A stretch of 64,000 nucleotides of DNA from Hybos culiciformis. Lineage: Eukaryota > Arthropoda > Insecta > Diptera > Hybotidae. Positions 15,201 through 29,500 of this stretch are shown here, one piece after another (position 1 is the first letter of the stretch; every line of letters starts with the position of its first letter). Under the pieces are notes generated by a model. It searched no databases, had not been told where the DNA came from, and worked only from the letters and a program-made list of their open reading frames with translations. The position numbers were made by a program, and so were the translations under genes. The stretch spans positions 38,435,381 to 38,499,380 of the forward strand of contig OZ023275.1 of the NCBI GenBank assembly GCA_964007475.1, in the 5' to 3' direction.

Positions 15201-18200
15201 GAAGATACTACATATAGAGAGCATTATAGTTATTAGTAATGTAAAATGTTTATCGATCAAATTTTAATGGGTAAATATTTTTTTTTTTTGCAGGGTTTGA
15301 CTGAAATTAAGTTTCATAGGTCTTTTAAAGGGGTAAATAATATTAATTAGTTATTATTTTGAAATATTTTTAATTTTATTCACGCATCTATGCACGGTTT
15401 TTTTTTTATAGTTTTCTTGTTATTTTTCAGGGTAGAGTCAAAAGTATAATTTCAAAACATATATACTACAAAATAATGTTTTTTTTTTTTCATTTAATCA
15501 AAGTCAATTTGTACAATATTGTTTATTAATTGTTTTTTGTTTTTAAATAATTTTGTCGATTATTTTCAAAGTTGGTAAATTTCATTTGTAGTAAAATATG
15601 AATATGATCGTCATCGGTGTGGTAAATTGTTTTTTTTTTGCAAAATTAAGAGATGTTATATTGCTTTTTTTGTTAATTAAAACCATAGTTAATAATTTCA
15701 CTTTTTTTTTTTTTTTTTTTTCAAAATCTAAAAGTTAATTTCGTTCAACCCTAATTCAAAGGTACTTAATAGGTATTACGAAATAAATTATAAATAAACA
15801 AATAAAATGATAATTCGAAAATCTCTTATATAATATCAATTAAATAATTATCAATTTAATATAAGCCAATATACATAAAATATGGATATTTTCGTTCACT
15901 AAAAAAAATTCTATGGACTTTCTTGTACAATGATTTCTGTGAGAAAATTTATGATTGTTAACGTTTTGAATTGTTTATATTCAAAGTTTGATGGTTTGAT
16001 AAACAGAAAGATGATTATAAAATAAACGTCAGAATAAACTAAATTAATCTTTTTTTTTTGTATCAGAATATTTAAATTTTTCGAAATTTTTCGAAACTTT
16101 TTTTAATTGAACCAAAATTAATTATTTCTTTTTATTTTTTTTTTTAAATAACAAAAATATTATGTTTTTTTTTTTTTTTTTGTTTTTCCAACATCACACA
16201 TCAATTTCAAAAAAAAAAAATAAAAATAAATATATAGGCATGCCTTTTATTTTTTTCTGAATATTTTATTGATGATTATAATTTTTTTATTTTTTATGTT
16301 ATTACTTTTTTTGGGCTTTTTTTTTTTTATTATGTCGAAAGAAAAATCGTTAATGTCTGCAAAAAAAAAAAATAAAAATGAAACAAAAATGTAATTTTGA
16401 AAATAAATTTGAATTCCTTAAATACCGATTGATATTTTTTTTTTTTTTTGTATGTTTTTTATGTTTTTATTAAAATTTGAAATAAAAAATTTAAGAAAAC
16501 AAAAAATGTTAAATTTTATTTTATTTATTTTTTTTTTTGACAAATTTCTGGTTGGAATTTGTTTCAAGTTTTCGTGACTTGTCAATACCGCAATCAAAAC
16601 TCAACTGATTCCAAAGTGAATCGTTTTGGGTATTTCTTGTTTTTTTTTTTTTTTTTTTATACATATATAGATTGTATTTTTATTTTATTTTTTTTTTAGT
16701 TTTCTATAGTTTTGTTTTAAACAAAACATTTTGTTTTTTTTTTTTGCGATTATACTCAACATAGTTAACCATTTACATATTAAAACTGTATAAATTGTCA
16801 GTTAATATTAAGATATTGGTTAAGTTTTGTTGTTCAAGTTTTTAAGCGGTCTAAATAGAGACATAAAAAAAACAAAAGTTGTCAACAACACTGTATCTGA
16901 GTCTAAAAATACACTATTATATTTACTATATAATATTCTGAATATGATAAATTGATAACTAGTTCCCAAGCTAAGCTGAATGGCTGTATAATCGTTATGG
17001 TATGACTTATGTTTACTGTGCAGCTGCTATATAACTAAACCGCGGCTAGAACTAAGCAAAGCTTTCTAATTTTTATAAAATTCTATAAAAGAATTTTAGT
17101 TTTAGTTTTCTGTGGATTTAAAGTTTTTCAAAAACCAAACAAAGTTTTGAATTTGTTAAATTATAAACATAATAATAATAATTTCATTGAAGATCATTTT
17201 CTTTTTCTTTGCAGTCTCAGAGAATATTCACTGATTTTTTTTCTGAAAAAAAAATAAAATAAAAATAAATAAATATTTTGATGAAAAAAGACATATTAAC
17301 ACACCTGTGTGTAGTATATCTTTTGATAATCTCAGTATTTTATTTAATATATATACATATTTATGTATGAATGTAAATACTTGTAATAAATAATCGAAAT
17401 GAAGAAGACATTTAAGCGCATAATAAAATCACGCTAAATGATTAAATGAAGAGACCTCTAGACTAACCCTCGCCACTACCTATTTTTTTTTTTTTAATAG
17501 TTTGTTGTAAATAAATATCTTTTTTCTTAATTTCTAAAACTTTATTTTTGTGCACAGAGTGTTGATAATTAAAATTAAAGGTATTAAAAAATTATTGTGA
17601 TCGTGCGCGAAAAAAAATATAAGAAAAAAACTTGAATTGAAAATAAATGACAAGGTTAAATTAATTGTCAATTACATAAATAGAGCAAATTGAAAATTTT
17701 ATTATATAGGTACATATATGTATTCTTTAAGCGATCAATTGCATGGAAAATTAAGCTGCTCTTCAAAATTATGATTTTCGTAAACTACAATTTAGAAAAA
17801 TGATGATAGAAATTTTGACAATTATAATAAACACAAAAGTTATGTTTTGTATCATCAATTGCGACACCTTGTAAACTTTTAAATTTTAGTGTTTTACCTG
17901 CATTAGAAGGTATTTTTTTGAATAATTACTAGTTTGAAGAATTTATAACTTAAAAATACCATACACAAAAAAAAAAAATGGTTTGAAAATTGTTGAAATT
18001 CTTTCGTTTTTGTTTTATTTTCTTTTTCTTTTTTTTGAATAAAACCAATTTTTTTTTTTTTTTAAGGATTTAAGAATTTATTATTATGGTATTTCATTTT
18101 TAAACACTTTTATAATTGTTCTTATTTAAGTGGCGGCACGTAAATAATGTTTTCTTGTAAAAAATATTTCGAATAAGGTGACAGTTTTTGATTTATTTTA

Positions 18201-21200
18201 ATTAAGTTTTTGATTTATTTTAATTAATTTTTTGAAAACTGTAAAGGTTTCGCTGAAATTATTTTAACAGCAAGTTAATATTAATAGCATAATTCGCTAA
18301 TAAATTTATTGTGATAATTAGTTAAAATTATAATTAAGGGTTCAACTAACAATAGCAACTTTTTAAATTTGTTTCTTTTAATTGTTAATATAATATTGTT
18401 ACTTTGTTTTAAAAAATGTTGACAAGCAAAATGGATATAATATTTAATACTTTCTAATTTTTAATCATTATTCTGTTATTAATATTAAGCAAGTTTTTTT
18501 TTTCTAATCAATTTTTAAAGACATTATTCTAAGATCTAAGTAATGCAAATTATAAATCCGGTACATTAATTTCATAATAAATAAAAAGTTATAAATAAAA
18601 ATGTGTTTTTTTTTTACATGTATAACTATTATTATTATTATTAATAAAGAATTAAAAATGTAATTTATTGAATATTTATTATAATATAAAATCTGAAATA
18701 ATTTTGACGTTTGATGATAACATGAGTTGAATAAGTTCAATTTGTTTCATTTTGGAATATTTTTTATTTTGTTATAATTTTTAAACTGCGAATAGAGAAA
18801 TTATAAGTTATATTAGCTTTAAAAATAATGTTTCTAGTTTGAAATTTTTTTTTTGACAAATTAGGTATATAATATAATAAATTATCTACCAACTGTTAAT
18901 GAAAAATTTATTGTTTAAGATTCCTGAGACAAATGCAGTAGTAATTGTTTTTAAATTATAAATTTTAAAATTTTGCCAAAAAAAAAAATTCACATACCTA
19001 TTACTTACTTAATCTTTCATTTGTCTAAATTTCATTGGAATTAATTAAGAGTATACATCGATTTTCTCGGAACACATTTTTCAGCTGAGATCAAGGCTTA
19101 TTACTTAATAATAAATATTATAAATACATAAATTTTTTTTTTAATATTCCTTTCGTTAGACGCACCTTGCAAATGCAAGAAATTTTAATTATACATATTA
19201 CAGACAGACATTATAACGAAAGCAAGTACCTGAACAATTATAAAATTCATTATATTTATTACTTTATAATAAATTAAGTTGTTTTCGTACAACTTTTGTA
19301 CAAGGCTTATCCCATACAGAAAGTTAATAAAATTTAAATAATAACTTACTTTTGAAACTTAATAAAATAAATATTCTTAGTATCTATGTAATAAATGGGA
19401 AAATTTTCATCTTAATTAAAAATCAAAAATTCATTAAAAATTCATTTGAAATTCTAATTTTATGAACAGGTACTTCACAATTTGAAATACTTTGATTCGT
19501 CGACCACATCGTTTTCTTAGCGTACGTTTTGTATTGGTTCACTATAATAGGTAGTTTCTAGTCCACTCTTATTTGTTTTTACAATCATCCATACAAAAAG
19601 ATTTCCAAAACAAATCAAACAGTCAGCAAATAAATGTATTTTAAGCTAAACAAGATAAGAATTAGATTTTTTTTTAAAAAAAAAGTTTCCATTATTTTAT
19701 TTTTTACTTTTAATTTTAAATAACTCATAAATAATTTTTTTTAATTAAGTTTGATGATACATCAAAGACAACAAGATATGGGTTAGGCAGTTTAAGGCTA
19801 AAACATTATGAAATCGGAAGTATTGATAAGTAATTCTTAATATCGTTGGGTTTTTTGTTTTGAAGTTTTTTAAATTTACATACAAACAATTATTAAATAT
19901 TATTTTTGGTGTAACCAAAAAATGTAAATAAATAATTAATTTGTTTACACAATTATTCTGAAAAATAAGTAAAATTGAAAAAAAAAAATTTACCAAACAG
20001 ATTACAAAAAACAAAAATGAAATAACAAATTTTTTGTTTTATGAACATAGTTTATGTGTGATTTCATAATGCAAATAATTTATAGTAATAGTAAATTACA
20101 TAATTCACGAATTATTTGTGTCATTTTTAAGTTCTAACTAAAATTCATATGTAGGTACCTACATATTTCGTTTTGGCGATTTTATTTACTTTTAATAATG
20201 AATTGGTAGTTAATTTAGTAGTGGATTTAGAATCTGATTTTTATTGATGAATTTCTTAAAACTTCTCAAATTTCCTTATAACTGAAATTATATTTATTGT
20301 TGAACTTTAAGTACTATAATTTTTATTCATTCGTCAAAGCGTATTGGGAGAGTTTATTTTATAATTTTATAATTACAGAATTTTTACTTATAATACGATG
20401 CTCTCTCTCTATGTAATTGACAATGAATTATATAAACATGTAATATTTCGCAGACTTTTTATAGAACGCAGATTAATCCCAGATAATGTTCATTTATGTT
20501 ACTTTTATGTCCAATTTATGTTGAAAACTTCAAAACCGGGGCTGTAAGACTAATTTTTAGAATTTTTTTTTTCCTTAATTAGGCTTCCGTGTACTTTGGA
20601 TATTATTTATTAGAATATTGCAAATGAATATTTGTTCATTCCACCTTGTAAATGAATTTTCAGTGAGTTTTCTTCCATCAGTACAGTAACCCAAGAAATT
20701 CTTATAAAATAAAAATGCTATAAAAATTTATTTTTAAATAAAAAAAATTTTAGTTTATCAATAATAATAAAAATAATGGAAACAAAAATTTAAGATAGTT
20801 TGCAATATAATTTAGTCAGTTTTTTTTTTTTCTTCCAAATTTCTGATGAGACATACTTTTATGACCAAAATAAAAAAAAATTTCTTAATATGTTGATCAC
20901 GTTCTACAAATTGGGTGAGTTTTGTTACAGAATTAAAAATTGATAAAAGATGTTAGTTATAATATTTTCGAATTAGCGATTTTTTAATAATTTCCCAAAA
21001 ACCTTTAATTTTTTTATTATGTGTTTTGTAGCCAAAATTGCAATTAAAAATAAGAAAGTTGAAAGTTATTTTAAATCAAATTAATTTTAGTTTTTATTAT
21101 ATTATTATATGGGTTGGGCAATGGTAAATTTTGTAAAATTTAGATTTTCCGAATATATACGAAAATGTTTATCCTTTTTGATTCGTCATTGAAGGATTGT

Positions 21201-23196
21201 ACTGATGAATATGTAAATAAAACGTAAACAGAGTTATTTAAAAAAAGGAGATATTAATAACAGATTTACTTTGATAACTAATTCATTAAATTTGAGTTCT
21301 TAAGTTGGATTTTATTTTTAGCATAATAAAATCAAATCTATCAACCAAGATTTGTTTTCTGATCTATAACTTCTAAGCTGTTGGTTACTTTTATTAAACG
21401 TTTTAATAAGATCAAAAAAATAAAATTGTCTTAAAATTTTTCTGTTAACATTTTTCAAATTCTTTAAATGTTCATGTTGCATCCGTTAATTCGAAAAATA
21501 CTAACGTAAATAAATTTTAAAATTTTCCTCTATCTATTTTATACTTAGATCAAAGCTGACATTCAGCAATAAATTCATTAAAAATTGGACAAAAAATTAA
21601 ATAAATAAATTAACATTAATCAGGTTCTAATTGTTCAAGAGCGTCATAAACTATTTTCATCTCTTAGTTTTTTTTTTTTTGACTAAAGTATAAATATTGC
21701 ATAAAATCGACAAAATTGATATAATTAAATGCAAAAAATTTTCTTTTGTTATGCATAATAAAACATAATAATTTCATAAATATTCGATTTTAATCTTTTA
21801 GCAAAACTTAGGTGCCATTATGTCTATGCAAATTTTCGCTTCAAAATGTTAAAATATTATAATTAAAGTTAAAAAAAATTATTTATAACAGAAACTTATA
21901 CTTTGATGGTACATGCATGTCGTCAATAGTCTACTATTATAGTCTCAACAGAGACTCTTTTCGTTTGATCTAAAAAATATTTTACTTTTTAAAATACAAA
22001 TAAAAAAATTTCATTCCGTCGATTGAGTATTTTTCTATTAAGTTACTAATAGAGTTTAATATGCTTTTTTATTTTAAGTATTAAGTATTTTATTATATAT
22101 ACGTATAATATTCTTATTTTTGCTAAATCTTAAAAATCTTTCCTTAATTCAAGAATATTATAAATTTATGTAGGTAGGATAAAAGATAAAATATTAGGTT
22201 TTATAAAATATTAGGAAATTTGCAAATAAATAATTTTAATCGTTTGGGGTTATCTTTCATTTCTTTTTCCTTCCTTATACGCAAAAAACAAAAAAAAAAT
22301 CATATTAAATGACCATTTTATAAAAAAAAAATTAAAATTAAAATTTATTCTATTTTGTTTCTTAATTATGCTTAAATCTTGAACAACTGGTTTTTAATTA
22401 ATTGTTTTAAATCTTCATTATATTCAAGATTTTTTTTTTTGGAAATTTATCTATTTTTTAATAACGATAAAAGTTAATAAAAGAATAATATGGTTTAATA
22501 TTTAGAACCAACCAAATACATAGTTTGAACCTAACATGTAAGAACCATAAAAATATTAATTAATAAAATTATGATATATTATTTCAATATGCTTGAAATT
22601 GTATATTAAGTATTTTTTTATTAAATGTTTTTGTCGCACTTACAGATAAGCCCTGAATAACATGTTATAATCAAAACATAGAATCAGGATCGCAAAAAAT
22701 AAATTTTTTTAAATACTTATTAAAATACGAAAAATTTAACGAAGACAGTGTTGCATATAAACTAGATTTTCGTTCCAAAATCTTTAGAAAAAAAAATAAA
22801 TAAAATATAGATAGTTTACATTTTGCTCATTATGTAAAAATAATGATAAGCTCTTATTTTTATTGGCAAAAAATTTATAAAAACATTCAATATTTATTTT
22901 TAAAACATTTTTAATCATTATGACGTAAAAATAAATAATTATACTTAAATTTATAAATGAGAATTTCTTCTTATCAATATGTTTAATTAAATAACATGTA
23001 CTTATGTACATACTTATATATGTGCACTATAGATTTTTTTAATTCTGGTTTTTTTTATGGTTAGCAATAGTAATACTTATTGGTTCCCTGGGAAATATTA
23101 TGTATTTAGATTTCATCGTAGAATCGTTCGAAAATCTTTCTGTCCATGCCATTCAAGTTAAAATGAAGTATCGGAATAGGATTTTGAATTTATTTA
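9279..23196. other. Gene desert, very AT-rich
   Basis: Nearly 14 kb hold no coding frame I can support on either strand. The longest open frames are Ile/Tyr/Phe/Asn-rich translations of A/T runs, with no family resemblance. Many runs of 10-19 A or T occur. The one structured element seen is the TA-flanked inverted-repeat element at 14194-14438. Distal promoters or 5' untranslated exons of the divergent VWA and phospholipase genes could lie here but are not recognisable. Confidence 0.65.
14194..14438. mobile_element. MITE with about 36-bp terminal inverted repeats, TA target site
   Basis: The left end begins TGAGCCGTTTATTTTGAAAG and the right end is its reverse complement; about 36 positions match with one or two differences (left AGTGGTTTAAGTCC, right copy AGTAGTTTAAGTCC). 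Both ends are flanked by TA, and the flanks can be read as TATA on each side. The 245-base body has no open frame. TA target-site duplication and long inverted repeats fit a non-autonomous Tc1/mariner-type element; the superfamily is inferred from the TA alone. Confidence 0.75.
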
Positions 23197-23259
23197 ATGA
23201 TCGAATCGAAATATATAATAACCCCCAACATCGATAGGGAACAGTGGATAGTCTGCTCA
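23197..23259 (+). CDS. Candidate first coding exon of PAPLA1
   Basis: An ATG at 23197, the first after an in-frame stop, opens 21 codons (MIESKYIITP...) that end at a donor GTAAAT at 23260 in phase 0. That fits the acceptor at 23530-23531, with the next exon starting CTT at 23532. The segment has more G+C than its surroundings and contains ATCGATA, close to the insect DRE box TATCGATA, so it might instead be promoter or 5' UTR. The protein match is not informative because this N-terminus is not conserved in the family. Confidence 0.3.
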
Positions 23260-23529
23260 GTAAATTTTGTTAATAAGCTCATTCTCAGAAATTGTTGTCA
23301 ATGTACAATTTTATTATCTATCACAACTATTGTGACATCAATTATAGTTCACAAGACTTTGTTTTTTTCTTGCTAGTTGATAAGAAAGAAAAAATCTGAA
23401 ACACAGAGTTTTGGAGAATATATTTGGGGATACGCCGAATCAATAAATATTAATATATTATTTTAAACTATCAGGAAAATGAATCAGAGATTTATTATGA
23501 TTTTATTTTTTTTTCTTTTTATATTATAG

Positions 23530-26500
23530 AGCTTGTAACAGTTGGTCACGCTCCTCAAATAAACGTTGATAATTTGAGTGAAATAAATTTGAACACGGTA
23601 CAAGAAGATCAACAATTATTAACAGATCCAAACGATAATTTTTTTCCACCTATACAACATAAACCATTGCAACAGCATGAATTTGATGAAGCTGTTGATG
23701 AATCTATAATATCGCAAGCTGCATCATCATTTTCGCAATTACCTTCGGTTGCATCAACAGTTTTTTCAACATTTTCTAAAGTTATTAATAATTATTCTCC
23801 AGGAAGTCGAGAAATCAGTACTGACCGTGACATAAATTCAAATCAGGATCAGCAACTGCAACAACAGAATTCAATTCCCTCATTTGGACTAACAGAGTAG
23901 GTTTTTTTTGTTATGTATATTTTCGACATGTACGTTTTTACATATTCGTTTCTAGAGAGTTTGTATGTATAAAAAATATTTTGCTGATAGTGTTGATATA
24001 AACAAAACATTATATGCACTAGGTTAACTAATAACAAATATATTATAGATTTATACCTTATAATTTAAAAATATTCCAAAACAATTAAAACTTCATTTTA
24101 TATTGAGCTTAGTCTCTGATTAGGCTTATTTGATCTAGCTTTTTGTAAATTCGTATGTTTAATAAAATATTTAAAAATTCTTTGACATCCTAAAATTCGT
24201 CAAATAATTAAAAAACATTTCTTTTAATTTTATCATAGTATTGAAAATTAAATTAACCAATAATTTCAGTAATAATCAATTAACTGACACAAATAGGGAC
24301 GCAATCAGTTCAGCGATTTCTCCAGCTCCTGCATTTTTTGATCCCTCAAAATTTGGGAACGAGAGCGTTAAACCATCAACCGCAACCCTACCACCTCCAT
24401 TGACAGCAGTTAGTAATACTTATCGAATAACTTCTAAGAAAAAAACTTACGCCCAAATTCCTGGATTAACTCATATCGATACGAACTCTGTAACTAATAT
24501 TCAGCAACCGTCGTTGACAAGCGCATCCTCACAAATTGGTTACGATAAAGAACCACAATTTCAACAAGCTGTACAACTAGAAGATAAAAAACCATCTTTA
24601 TTTTCTATCGCAACTTTAGTTCCGCCAGTTTTCCAAAATTTAACTAACTTAGTTAAATCTACAAGCCCATCACCAAGTGCCAGCGAAAATAGTAACTCAG
24701 AAAAATCGCAAACTCCACAATTTTTTCAAAATTCACCATTTAATACAGATTTGACAACTGAGAAATTGCAAATAGGTTTTGAATCATTTGGAAGACCTGT
24801 TAATACATTAAGTCCAACTCTTCCAATATTGAAAGATCAGTTACAAAATCAACAATACCTTCAAAACGTTCCACCTCCAGCGCTCATCACAGGACCAACA
24901 TCTACTCAAACATCAATAGCACCACCTCCGTCATTAAATTCGAGTAGCAGTTCATTTCGCTTAAAGAAGGGCACAAAGTTATATAAAAGCCCATTTGAGT
25001 TACCACCAACTGTAGTTGCACCTACAACTTCACTTTCTACATCGGGTCCACCTTTTTTACCGGTGTCATCGAATCAACCACCCGCTGCTCTACCAAATTC
25101 ACAGCAATTTATTCCGGAGTCTTCATTGAAAGAGAACATTAGATTATTCAATCCAACAATTCAACCGACAAGAATAAGTGAAAAAAATTTAATTGAACAA
25201 AATCAAGGATCGGAACAACGTATAAATGACTTTTTTACTCACAGTGAACTCAAAAATTCTGAACAGAATTTAGATGCAACACAAACTACATTGATTTCAA
25301 ATAAACCTCCATTTGTCTCACAAAATAATTCAGGATTGGACTTTTTTTTACCAACCAATAATCAAAATAAAGGATCGGAACAACAAATTCCCAATTTTTT
25401 CTCTCATGATAAAAAATCATTCGAAAATTCTGAAAAAAATTTGGAGTCAACTTTACAGAATTTAAACAACCTTACTTTAGATTCACAAAATAAATTTACC
25501 TTTGCAGAACCTCATAATTTAATTGATCAAAATAGTTTAATCAACGATCAATCTGAGTTCTTCCCACCACCTCCTCCTATCGATATAAATCCAACAAGTA
25601 TTCATAACATACCAGCAAATTATCCTCCGCCACCAATCGAAACTCAACCAATTGAAACTACACCGTTCTTATCACAAGGTTTAGCACAAGCTCAAGAATT
25701 TTTACCACCACCACCGAAAACAGGCTTACAGCAAACTGAACTGTCCGTATCTGGCAATCCGTTTAGACGTGGCTCCATACCACAAACGAAACTAAAGAAA
25801 TCTTCACCACCAGCAGTGACATTTTTTACTCCTGATCCCACATCAAAAAATTCTGATACTAATACTAGAACAGAGGGAACGAAACAGGAACAGACTAATC
25901 CAATTCAATATACAGGAACTATAAATTTTTTCAACCCTTTGTCGGCAACATTAACTGAACCGATTAATCAGTTTAATTCGAAAGAAGTGAAAGAGCAACC
26001 AATAAATTTAGCACCAGAAACAAACACAACAACTTTTCCAAGAGAATCAAGCGATTTTATATTTTCATCATCAACAACAGGGGTCAATAATTCTTTTAAT
26101 CCGGTAAAAGATATTGTTGAAACTCCAGATTTTAAGACTATAAATAAAACCGTAACATCGAAAACATCGGAATTTGTGAATTTCTTTCATCCAATCAAAG
26201 ATACAAAACCAAATCCTCTTTCTTTGTCAACAAATCAAAATATACCAGATTCTCATTTGAGTTTGTTATCAGAAGCTGAAAACTTACAACCATCACTTGA
26301 ACCAATAAACAATTTTTTTAAACCTGATATAACGTTAATTCCGTTGCAATCGGAAAGTTCTGCACCTGAGGCTGTAATATTAAAGCCGCAAAATACTATT
26401 CCTGATCATAAAAGAGAAACCAATGTATTGAAGCCTTCATTGAAACCAGAAAAAAATACTGAAATTTTGGAAAACAATCCAACTGAAGAAAATAAAAATT

Positions 26501-29500
26501 TTAATAATTATTTTTCATTTCAAACTAATCGAAATATAGAAAATTCTAATGATCAACTAAAATTTGAAGTATTTCAAAATAATAATTTTGATGAAAATAA
26601 TTTGAATAAAACAGAGAAAAGTACACCAGAAAAATTAGAGGTTACAAAGAAAGAAAACTTATTTTCAAATTATTTTCAATCACAAGATCAGTTGCAGGAA
26701 GATAAAGAATCTAAAGAATATACAACTGAGTATACATCTTTTTTTGACACATTTGGTTCAGTATTACCGTCTGATAGAACAACAGAGGATCCAAATAGTC
26801 AACGAATACAAAATTTTTTTAATAATCCTCCACCACTTGAAGATAATTTAAAACAAAAATCCTTGAACGGATTTTTATTACCACCAAATCGCTCAGATTC
26901 ACCCACTTCATCGAAAATAGTTGAACCACCAGCTTCATCAGCGTGTTCAGAATTTTCAACAGAATTTAATAGTAGTAGCGGACCGGTACAGGACAATCAG
27001 TCACAACCCGAAGTTTCATTTACCAATAATAATATTAATAACATTTATGTAAGTTTTTAACTCTGAAACATAATATTGTTTTCAGTAATAGTCAGATCAA
27101 AGCTCTTGTCTTAGTTTTCAACTTCTAATTGATATTTAAATTTATATTTATTCAATTTATTTACATAAGTTTACACATAATAATATATAAATTTGATTTG
27201 TCTTAAATAGTATCTGATAGCAAATAAATAAATAATTAAAAAAAAAAATTATTCACTTTCACAATTAAATGTATACGGTGGCTTAACTTACCTTTTCAAT
27301 CTCTTAAGTTTGTTTATTAATTTTCATCAATTTTCTTACTTTAAATAGGAAAATATCCCGGATGAACTTATAGAAGAATTCAACAAAATGAGTTCGAACG
27401 CTAGTACTTCAGCATCAACCAATGTTGTTTATCAAGCAACAATTAAACACTGGTTTTTCAAGAAAACTGTAGATACAAAGCAAGTGTGGGTACCTTTTTC
27501 ATATAAAGACTCGCAAAAATTGGAGGAAAGCTATTTAAATAACGGTCCAAATATAATACCCGTAGAAGGAGGGAGACACGATGTAAATATTACAGAGAGA
27601 AGTCGTACATCAGTTTATTGGAATGCAGAAACTTGTGAAGTTAGACGTTGCTCTTGGTTCTACAAATCAATCGATTCAAAATTTGTTCCATATGAAGAGG
27701 AAACTGCTGATTTATTGGAAGATGAATACAAAATTTCATCAAATTGTGGAGAATGGCGCAAAAAAATTCCTCTTAATAATGGAGATGCTGTAGAATTTCA
27801 TGGTCCAACTGTAATGATTCATTCGTTTTCTTCACAATCTGTTGACGCTTGGGGAGGCTCTTCACAGCCATCGAAGAGAACTCGAGTAGTTAAACGAGAT
27901 TTAGACGATTTTGCAATTGAAGCAGGTGAATCAGACAAAGTCGATCATTTGTTATTTATGGTTCATGGTATTGGTTCGGCCTGTGATTTAAAATTTAGAA
28001 GTGTAGAAGAAGTGGTTGAGGAATTTCGAAGCATTGCTTATCAATTAGTTCAATCTCATTATAAAAACTCTTGTGACAACGGAGATGTTGGAAGAATTGA
28101 AGTTCTTCCAATTTCTTGGCATAGCGAGTTACATTCCGAAGATTCTGGAATAGATGAAAAATTAAAAGCTATAACATTAGAATCAATTCCAAAACTAAGA
28201 AATTTCGCTAATGACACTGTTCTTGATGTACTGTTTTACACAAGCCCAGTTTATTGTCAGAGGATAATAAATACAGGTGAGTTAAATAAAAAATAATAAT
28301 AAGAAAATGAATTAATTATTTTTTAATTTCAGTGGGAAATTCATTAAATGAAACTTACTTAAAATATTGTGAAAGAAATCAGGATTTTAGTGGTCAAGTT
28401 TCACTAGCTGGACATTCATTGGGTTCTCTAATATTGTTTGATTTACTATGTCACCAAAAGCCAATAGAAGATAATGATTTGCCCAACTCGGTGAGTTTTT
28501 TGCTAATCAAAAGAGATTTTCTTTTTTTTCTTGTATTTTACAATTAAATTTATATTTAGGAAAATCCTGATGAAGCAACGTCACAAACACCAGTTCGACG
28601 CAGTTCAGTCTTATCTAAACAAATTAATTATACCGTAAGTCAAGCAGGTACCGGTCAACCGTTTATTAAGCATCCTCAATTATTGTTTGCGCCTAAAAAA
28701 TTTTTTGCAATGGGTTCTCCCATAGGTAAATAAAAGTTTTTTTTTCTTATTTATTCATAAACATTAGGTATGTTTTGAGCTTTGTAAAAATTTTTCTAGT
28801 CAAAAATCTAAAACTGTATTATGAAGTAGGGGTTAAGTATTGCGTTGTACTTATATTTAAATTTGAAGGAATTTATTATTCTCTTTTTTTTTTTGGAAAC
28901 TTAATACATACGAAATCTTATCTAACAAATAAAAATGTATTTGCTTGATTGTTTAGCCAACGATATGATTTCGAAAATGCAGGGAATAGTTTCCAGAAAC
29001 AATTATTATTATTTTCAAAAAAAAATACTTAGTCTTTTTGTTTTGTTTTAGGAATGTTTGTCACTATTCGAGGAGTTGATTCACTGGGACTTGATTTTAA
29101 ATTTCCCACATGTTCAGGATTTTATAACATTTTTCATCCATATGATCCAATTGCTTACCGAATGGAGGCTTTAATAAATCCAGAACTAAAAAATATTCGA
29201 CCAGTATTAGTACCTCATCATAAAGGGAGAAAACGTATGCATCTGGAATTAAAGGAAACTGTTGCCAGAGTTTCTAATGAATTTAAGCAAAAATTCCTTG
29301 ACACTTTTAAAAGCACAATGGACAGTATGTCCTTTTTAACATCGAAAAATCGTATATCAGAAGCACAAGAAATTGAAAAAGAAGTAGATAAAGTAATAAA
29401 TATAATATTCTACTTTGTAGGTAATACTAATCATTTTTCTTATATAATAGGTATTAAAAATGCAAATGAAATTGGATGAAAATCAATCGTCAACAGCAAC

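Noticed and set aside
18504..18740. Open frame of 78 codons on the minus strand in the gene desert
   Set aside because: Ile/Tyr/Asn-rich translation of homopolymer runs; nothing supports coding.
19745..20014. Open frame of 89 codons on the minus strand
   Set aside because: Same low-complexity character, with no conserved motif and no splice partners.
26799..26996. Minus-strand frame opposite the long PAPLA1 exon
   Set aside because: Antisense shadow of the coding exon.
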